Of a stretch of 8,825 bases of DNA, positions 5,314 through 8,825 are shown piece by piece. Under the pieces are notes generated by a model, which searched no databases, was not told the DNA's origin, and was given only the letters and a program-made list of their open reading frames with translations. The stretch lies in the NCBI GenBank assembly GCA_012511915.1, contig JAAZFB010000193.1, positions 1 through 8,825 on the forward strand. Reading direction: 5' to 3'. The translations under genes and the position numbers were made by a program. Position 1 is the first letter of the stretch. Every line of letters starts with the position of its first letter. The DNA comes from Clostridiaceae bacterium. GTDB lineage: Bacteria > Bacillota > Clostridia > Monoglobales > Firm-18.

Positions 5314-6939
5314 TTATACGCTACCGTCATGAAGTTCTACGAAGCAGGCTGATATTTCACCGTTCTCATCATACTCGTTAACCTTTTGCAGGAACGGTGC
5401 TTTTAATATGATTTCCAGTGACAATCCATTTTCTTTTTCTCTTATCAGTATCTTTTCCACAAGCATTCGGAGATGCGTATTTGAGATACCGTCAGCTGCG
5501 ACAATTTCATCAATCAGGTCAATACTCTGCTCGATTTCAGCCTTACGCTTTTTTATTGTAACGTCAATGTTTTTGATGCTCTGTATTTGCTCCCTGCAAG
5601 CAGCTATCTCTGTTTTACGTTTTTCAAGCATTTTATCATAGACGGCACGGTTTTCCTTATCATTAATACGCTCCATCAGTATTTTTTCAATATCCAGTTC
5701 AAGGCTATTGATTTGGTTATTCAGAGAATCTATTCTTTTTGATACATTGTTTTTCTGAGCAACCCAAACTTTAACGTCATTTTCAATACTTTCCCAATTC
5801 CTATGCGCTTCACTTTTTATTTGAATAAGTTCATCGTTTATCAGCTTATCCAAGGTTCTTTCGTCAATTCTGTGAGGCGTGCAATATGTTTTTGTATAGC
5901 GATGGTATCCATTGCAGGTGTACTCAATCCTGTCAGGTTTACCTTGCCATCTTCTGATGTGTGCTACGAAGCTGCAACCGCAGTCCTCACACTCCAGCAG
6001 TCCTGTATATCGGTGGTGAGGCTTATTTTTACCGGCACGGACATTACGCTTTGGTTTGTCTGACAGAAGAAACTGTGCCTGATCCCACATTTCTTTTGAT
6101 ATGAGTGGCGGAGCAAAGTTTTCATGTCTTATCTGTTCTTCCTTTGGAACTGTCTTGCGTGTTTTGCTGATTTTATTTGTTTCCTGTTTATGACAAATCA
6201 ATGTGCCTATGTAAAATTCATTTTCTAATATTCTTTTCACCGCTGTGTTTTCCCATAAGTATTTGAATGCAATTTGCGGTTTGTTGCTTCCGAGATTTTT
6301 CTTGTTGTATTGCTTTTGATAATATGCTGCGGATTTAATACCTTTTTCATTTAACATCCGTGCTATAGCTTTTATTCCGTAGCCGTTCAAGTACCATGTA
6401 AAAATCTGACGGACTACGTTTGCAGGCTCATCCATAATAATTATCTCGCCTGTATTTTTGTCCTTGTAATATCCCATCGGCGGCATATTGCAGATACCTT
6501 CTTTTTGTTTTTGACGATAACCGCTCCTGATTTTTCTGCTCATGTCTTTGGCATAAAAATCATTGATGATTCCTTTGAAACCAATCAGCAAATCATCATC
6601 CTCATTGAATGTGTCAATGTTTTCTGTCACCGAAAGTACACGAACATTATTTGTTTTTAAGTAATCAATGAACAGTGCCGTCTGCGTTCTGTGTCTGCCG
6701 AGTCTTGATAAATCTTTTACAATAATTGCTTCGATTTTACCGGAGTCAACCACATCATAGATTTTTTCAATTCCGTCACGATCAAAGCTCATACCGCTGA
6801 CGTTATCATCAAAGCTTTCTCCGACTATTTCATGCTCATGAGCATTAGCATAGTCGACTAATATCTTTTTCTGATTTGTAAGCGAATTTAATTCTTCATC
6901 ATCGTCACGCGACAGACGGTAGTATAACCATACTTTCAA
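5314..6939 (-). CDS. Large serine recombinase (integrase/transposase), intact
   Basis: 541 residues from the chosen TTG start. It catalyses site-specific strand exchange through a phosphoserine link. The resolvase domain (about 3-145) has the catalytic Ser10 in YYRLSRDD and the active-site helix VKDLSRLGRHRTQT (74-87). A recombinase DNA-binding domain follows (about 150-280; GYGIKAIARMLNEKGI). The zinc ribbon has Cys317, Cys320, Cys342 and Cys353 (ECEDCGC; YTCNGY; YCTPHR). A coiled coil covers about 395-475, then a C-terminal tail. All key residues are present. The frame extends to an ATG at 6996, but AAGGAGGGG (6946-6954) lies inside that extension, eight bases before TTG 6939. The conserved domain also starts there, so TTG is preferred. 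This is the likely mobility enzyme of a small element including the neighbouring small genes; its attachment sites are not recognisable. Confidence 0.93.
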   Translation of the reverse strand: MKVWLYYRLSRDDDEELNSLTNQKKILVDYANAHEHEIVGESFDDNVSGMSFDRDGIEKIYDVVDSGKIEAIIVKDLSRLGRHRTQTALFIDYLKTNNVRVLSVTENIDTFNEDDDLLIGFKGIINDFYAKDMSRKIRSGYRQKQKEGICNMPPMGYYKDKNTGEIIIMDEPANVVRQIFTWYLNGYGIKAIARMLNEKGIKSAAYYQKQYNKKNLGSNKPQIAFKYLWENTAVKRILENEFYIGTLICHKQETNKISKTRKTVPKEEQIRHENFAPPLISKEMWDQAQFLLSDKPKRNVRAGKNKPHHRYTGLLECEDCGCSFVAHIRRWQGKPDRIEYTCNGYHRYTKTYCTPHRIDERTLDKLINDELIQIKSEAHRNWESIENDVKVWVAQKNNVSKRIDSLNNQINSLELDIEKILMERINDKENRAVYDKMLEKRKTEIAACREQIQSIKNIDVTIKKRKAEIEQSIDLIDEIVAADGISNTHLRMLVEKILIREKENGLSLEIILKAPFLQKVNEYDENGEISACFVELHDGSV

Positions 6940-6945
6940 TTTGTT

Positions 6946-6954
6946 CCCCTCCTT
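6946..6954 (-). promoter_or_regulatory. Ribosome binding site deciding the TTG start of the recombinase
   Basis: AAGGAGGGG on the minus strand, placed eight bases before TTG 6939-6937. An upstream ATG at 6996 would translate through this site and has no comparable ribosome site, so the TTG start is favoured. Confidence 0.8.
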
Positions 6955-6976
6955 CAGTAACACAACATACCACAAA
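6949..6976 (-). repeat. Leader repeat copy B, upstream of the recombinase
   Basis: The partner of 5239-5266 (23 of 28 identical). It covers the ribosome site and a TGGTATGTT stretch on the minus strand that may be an extended -10 box, aligned with TGCTATTGT in the other copy. Confidence 0.6.
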
Positions 6977-6999
6977 CTTTTTAACATATCCAGCAATAT

Positions 7000-7137
7000 T
7001 TAATCTTTTTCCGGAAGAATATTTTTTGTCAGATACTCATTGATTATTGCTTTTAAGAAAACATTGAAATCATTGTCTGTGCCTGTGTATGTGAAAATAA
7101 CTTCTTTAATTTTTATCGGTACTTCTTTTCTTGCCAT
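7000..7137 (-). CDS. 45-residue protein upstream of the recombinase
   Basis: ATG 7137 to TAA 7000 reads MARKEVPIKIKEVIFTYTG, then NDFNVFLKAIINEYL, ending LPEKD. AAAGGAGG lies 12 bases before the ATG, slightly far but strong. It sits 60 bases before the recombinase start on the same strand. The overlapping plus-strand open frame (7040-7222) is its shadow. The small basic N-terminus followed by an amphipathic helix could suit a DNA-binding or accessory factor (recombination directionality factors are often this small), but there is no motif to prove it. I do not recognise the family. Confidence 0.65.
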   Translation of the reverse strand: MARKEVPIKIKEVIFTYTGTDNDFNVFLKAIINEYLTKNILPEKD

Positions 7138-7145
7138 AGTGCAAA

Positions 7146-7319
7146 TCAGCCTCCTTTTTCGTACCACCTTGTTTTTTTATGTGCTTTTAATGCCTTTGTT
7201 TTGGCATTTATTAAAATTCTAAGGTGCATTTCGATGTACTTTTCAAAAACCACCTTGGATTTAGGGTTCCCTAACGGCACTGCCGGTAGGTGTTTCACTG
7301 CGCAGGGAGGGGAAACCAC
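7146..7319 (-). CDS. Possible 57-residue protein over a hairpin-rich segment
   Basis: The frame is open from about 7330 to TGA 7146-7148, with GTG candidates at 7319 and 7298. The sequence includes AVPLGNPKSKVVFEKYIEMH, then a very basic tail with NAKTKALKAHKKTRWYEKGG. It falls in the gap between the winged-helix gene and the 45-residue gene, and the end of its frame supplies the ribosome site of the latter. The composition (Lys/Arg-rich helix, sensible hydrophobic spacing) looks protein-like, but the start is unclear, the ribosome site poor, and the DNA beneath has strong hairpins that could be the true function. I do not know the family. Confidence 0.35.
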   Translation of the reverse strand: MVSPPCAVKHLPAVPLGNPKSKVVFEKYIEMHLRILINAKTKALKAHKKTRWYEKGG

Positions 7320-7320
7320 C
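7257..7320 (-). other. Cluster of hairpins in a GC-rich island
   Basis: Within about 60 bases three inverted repeats follow each other on the plus strand: TAGGGTTCCCTA (7262-7273), CGGCACTGCCG (7275-7285), and GGTGTTTC (7289-7296) pairing with GAAACCACC (7312-7320) with one bulged base. The GC content is clearly above the flanks. It could be a structured leader RNA, a replication or transfer origin, or a regulatory hairpin between the winged-helix gene and the recombinase genes. Confidence 0.45.
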
Positions 7321-7354
7321 CAGCGCTTTTATCCTGCTTAAAAATAATCTCATA

Positions 7355-7657
7355 TTATTCTTCGCTCTTAGACAGATCAAAAATCTGATACAGGTTTGAT
7401 GTTTGCCGCATCTTACCGCCTGAGGATTTAGTGTACTGCGGTGTATAGGTCAGCATGTTTTTACTTTTAAGACCTGCGATGCTGTTTGTAATTGTTGTGT
7501 TGCACAGTCCTGTTGCGTTCCTGATTTTCCTTCTTGTAGGAAAACATATCCCGTCCTTGTTGGCACAGCTGCACAAATAAAAATACACACACATCTCTGA
7601 AGCTGTAAGTCCTTTTTCAAATACCCTTGTCTGAACATAGAATGTTTCTTTTCTCAA
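7355..7657 (-). CDS. Winged-helix DNA-binding protein, RepA-N-like domain
   Basis: 100 residues. It reads KGLTASEMCVYFYLCSCANK, then GICFPTRRKIRNATGLCNTT, then a second helix TNSIAGLKSKNMLTY. This is a single winged helix-turn-helix of the type seen in HTH_36 proteins and at the N-terminus of RepA-type replication initiators of Bacillota plasmids: the CxPT/SrkkI turn, the TTITNSI recognition helix and the wing. The rest of an initiator is absent, so it is a stand-alone DNA-binding protein, perhaps controlling the recombinase module. The start is a TTG (7657), supported by GAGGAGGT eight bases upstream and no ATG nearby. It is the first gene of the minus-strand module and divergent from the 265-residue gene, with 249 bases between their starts. 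Confidence 0.85.
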   Translation of the reverse strand: MRKETFYVQTRVFEKGLTASEMCVYFYLCSCANKDGICFPTRRKIRNATGLCNTTITNSIAGLKSKNMLTYTPQYTKSSGGKMRQTSNLYQIFDLSKSEE

Positions 7658-7664
7658 AATTTTA

Positions 7665-7672
7665 ACCTCCTC
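7665..7672 (-). promoter_or_regulatory. Ribosome binding site for the TTG start of the winged-helix gene
   Basis: GAGGAGGT on the minus strand, seven to eight bases before TTG 7657-7655. It is the only strong site in the region and fixes the start. Confidence 0.75.
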
Positions 7673-7784
7673 TTTTATTTCTTTCCGGTGACAGAAATAC
7701 TTAGTTATTATTTTACTTAATATTGTAATACTTATTGCAATCTACTTATTAAACTCACCGGGAATAAAAAACAAATCCGCTCCG

Positions 7785-7809
7785 ATAAATATTTTAACCT
7801 CATATTTAT
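7785..7809. repeat. Inverted repeat upstream of the divergent promoter
   Basis: ATAAATAT (7785-7792) and ATATTTAT (7802-7809) are perfect inverted copies around a 9-base centre, ending 12 bases before the -35 box at 7822. It could be an operator for the winged-helix protein, but such AT-only repeats also arise by chance in this sequence. Confidence 0.4.
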
Positions 7810-7821
7810 TGAGCGAGCCTA

Positions 7822-7850
7822 TTGTAACATAGAAAAGAATGTGGTACAAT
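7822..7850 (+). promoter_or_regulatory. Sigma-A promoter of the 265-residue gene
   Basis: TTGTAA (7822-7827), a 17-base spacer, then TACAAT (7845-7850) preceded by TGG, an extended -10. It is a strong match to the vegetative consensus and sits about 57 bases before the start codon. Confidence 0.8.
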
Positions 7851-7855
7851 TCTGT

Positions 7856-7886
7856 ATAGATAATTAAAATAAATATATTTATCTAT
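7856..7886. repeat. Inverted repeat in the 5' leader
   Basis: ATAGATAA (7856-7863) and TTATCTAT (7879-7886) are perfect inverted copies flanking a 15-base AT-rich centre. They lie between the -10 box and the ribosome site. They could form an operator just downstream of the start site or a weak RNA hairpin that reaches close to the AGGAG. Confidence 0.5.
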
Positions 7887-7906
7887 TGAGATAGGAGCTG
7901 AAACGT

Positions 7907-8704
7907 ATGATATCAGAGGCAAGATGCAGTGAGAAAAATATTTTGATTAACGTATTAATGAATAAGCTTTATGTTACAAAATCAGATTTTTCAAAAAATT
8001 TATTAAGTCAAAAAAGAATATTTAAATCAGAACTTGGTGCATATTTGATTCAGTTTACAGATATTGATTTAGCTGACTTTGAGCAGATATTTGACTATAT
8101 AATTTCAAACTGCATACAAAAAAAGATGCCCGAGCCTTATGAGTTTATGAAAAAATATTTTGAGAAAAGAAATAAGGCAGCCCTTAAAAATCCGTATTAC
8201 TGTATTTACATAAATTCTTTTGCAGCAAATGCAATGATGTCACGAGAGTTTCCGGATATAGCTATTGACAATGGTATGCGACTGCTTAATTTAGATGATT
8301 CATATAAAATAGACGGAATGCAACAGACTGAGGTATTACAAAAGCTGAAAGAGATTTATCTTGAGGGAATATATCAAAAGCGGATAATGATTTTCTCGGA
8401 GATTTCCGCAATAACAGAATACAAAAAGCAATACCCCAAAATGAGTCTGATGAAAATTCTGTATGCTATGGATAGGCTACGTTTGTTTATGGGAGAGAAG
8501 CCTTTTTATATTAATCGTTGCCAAAATATATGCCTCGCTCCTAATATACCGCTTGATGATGATATGACAAGTAGTGAAGCGCTGACAATTTTGGCAAGAG
8601 AAAATGTTAGAATATACAAAACAGAACATTTTAATACGGTTGATGAGATGCTTATATTCGAACTGGTGAATCTTGCTGAACGTGATATACTGATTAAAAT
8701 TTGA
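7907..8704 (+). CDS. Uncharacterised 265-residue soluble protein
   Basis: ATG 7907 with AGGAG nine bases upstream and a strong promoter; stop TGA 8702-8704. No signal peptide or membrane helix. The sequence appears largely helical. The N-terminal 60 residues (NILINVLMNKLYVTKSDFSKN, then SELGAYLIQF and ADFEQIFDYII) could form a helix-turn-helix-like bundle. The middle is rich in Tyr, Lys and Met (PYYCIYINSFAANAMMSREF, then KLKEIYLEGIYQKRIMIFSE). The C-terminus ends with DEMLIFELVNLAERDILIKI. I find no catalytic signature and do not recognise the family. Being divergent from the winged-helix/recombinase module and AT-rich, it is probably a cargo or regulatory gene of the same element. The same frame stays open after the stop to the window end. 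Confidence 0.8.
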   Translation: MISEARCSEKNILINVLMNKLYVTKSDFSKNLLSQKRIFKSELGAYLIQFTDIDLADFEQIFDYIISNCIQKKMPEPYEFMKKYFEKRNKAALKNPYYCIYINSFAANAMMSREFPDIAIDNGMRLLNLDDSYKIDGMQQTEVLQKLKEIYLEGIYQKRIMIFSEISAITEYKKQYPKMSLMKILYAMDRLRLFMGEKPFYINRCQNICLAPNIPLDDDMTSSEALTILARENVRIYKTEHFNTVDEMLIFELVNLAERDILIKI

Positions 8705-8825
8705 GAAAACTGCATTCACCTGTATATTGTCACCGGCAGAAGCGATACAAAATTTTGCAGCAGAATTATGAAGAATGAGAAAAAGCCCGGCACGGTTTTG
8801 GGCGCACAGAAGGCTTATAAGGAAA
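8705..8825 (+). other. Open frame after the stop, running off the right edge
   Basis: Directly after TGA 8702-8704 the same frame remains open for 40 codons to the edge (LYIVTGRSDTKF, then MKNEKKPGTVLGAQKAYKE). An ATG at 8768 could start a gene but has no ribosome site. The last 50 bases are more GC-rich than those before. It could be the start of a downstream gene, a remnant, or chance; too little is visible to decide. Confidence 0.25.

Noticed and set aside
6940..6996. ATG start for the recombinase at 6996
   Set aside because: It would translate through the strong ribosome site at 6946-6954 and add residues outside the conserved domain; the TTG at 6939 fits better.
7040..7222. 60-residue plus-strand frame
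   Set aside because: Shadow of the 45-residue minus-strand gene, which has a ribosome site; the plus frame has none.
8477..8719. Minus-strand frames opposite the end of the 265-residue gene
   Set aside because: Antisense shadows without ribosome sites.
1..8825. CRISPR array, tRNA or rRNA genes
   Set aside because: No regularly spaced repeats and no recognisable tRNA or rRNA sequence on either strand.

Overview
The window looks like a low-GC Bacillota chromosome, most likely class Clostridia. The signs are AT-rich DNA, strong AGGAGG-type ribosome sites, some TTG starts, a BlaI/M56 operon, copper-amine-oxidase-type stalk domains and zinc-ribbon large serine recombinases. Identifications come from reading the translations; no database search was possible.

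Left part (1-1560): a graveyard of mobile-element and surface-protein fragments. A serine recombinase lacking its N-terminal start runs off the left edge (1-122, minus). Above it lie a clean terminator and the C-terminal third of a second serine recombinase (178 to about 803, minus). That fragment is fused back-to-back to a plus-strand remnant of an Ig-like surface protein (about 801-1258). About 260 bp without a convincing gene and a hairpin terminator follow.

Centre (1604-4408, all minus): one intact operon with its own promoter, two 14-bp operators and a terminator. The order is a BlaI-type repressor (4341-3967), an M56/BlaR1-type membrane metalloprotease without the extracellular penicillin-sensor domain (3970-3035), and an exported stalk-domain protein with a PQQ-like repeat region (3023-1719). 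The expected logic is that BlaI represses the operon, the protease receives a membrane signal and relieves BlaI, and the exported protein is either the output or the missing sensor. No beta-lactamase is present.

Between the operon and the next element (4421-4985): a frameshifted remnant of a DUF4367-like gene with its own terminator, a short decayed coding stretch resembling a recombinase tail, and a long hairpin.

Right part (4939-7657, minus, then 7822-8825, plus): a compact recombinase module. In transcription order it holds a winged-helix DNA-binding protein (TTG start), a possible 57-codon ORF overlying a cluster of hairpins, a 45-residue protein, an intact 541-residue large serine recombinase (TTG start), and a small DUF6809-like gene with an apparent frameshift. 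The recombinase and the DUF6809-like gene share a near-identical leader with the ribosome site. Divergent from this module, behind a strong promoter, is a 265-residue protein I do not recognise.
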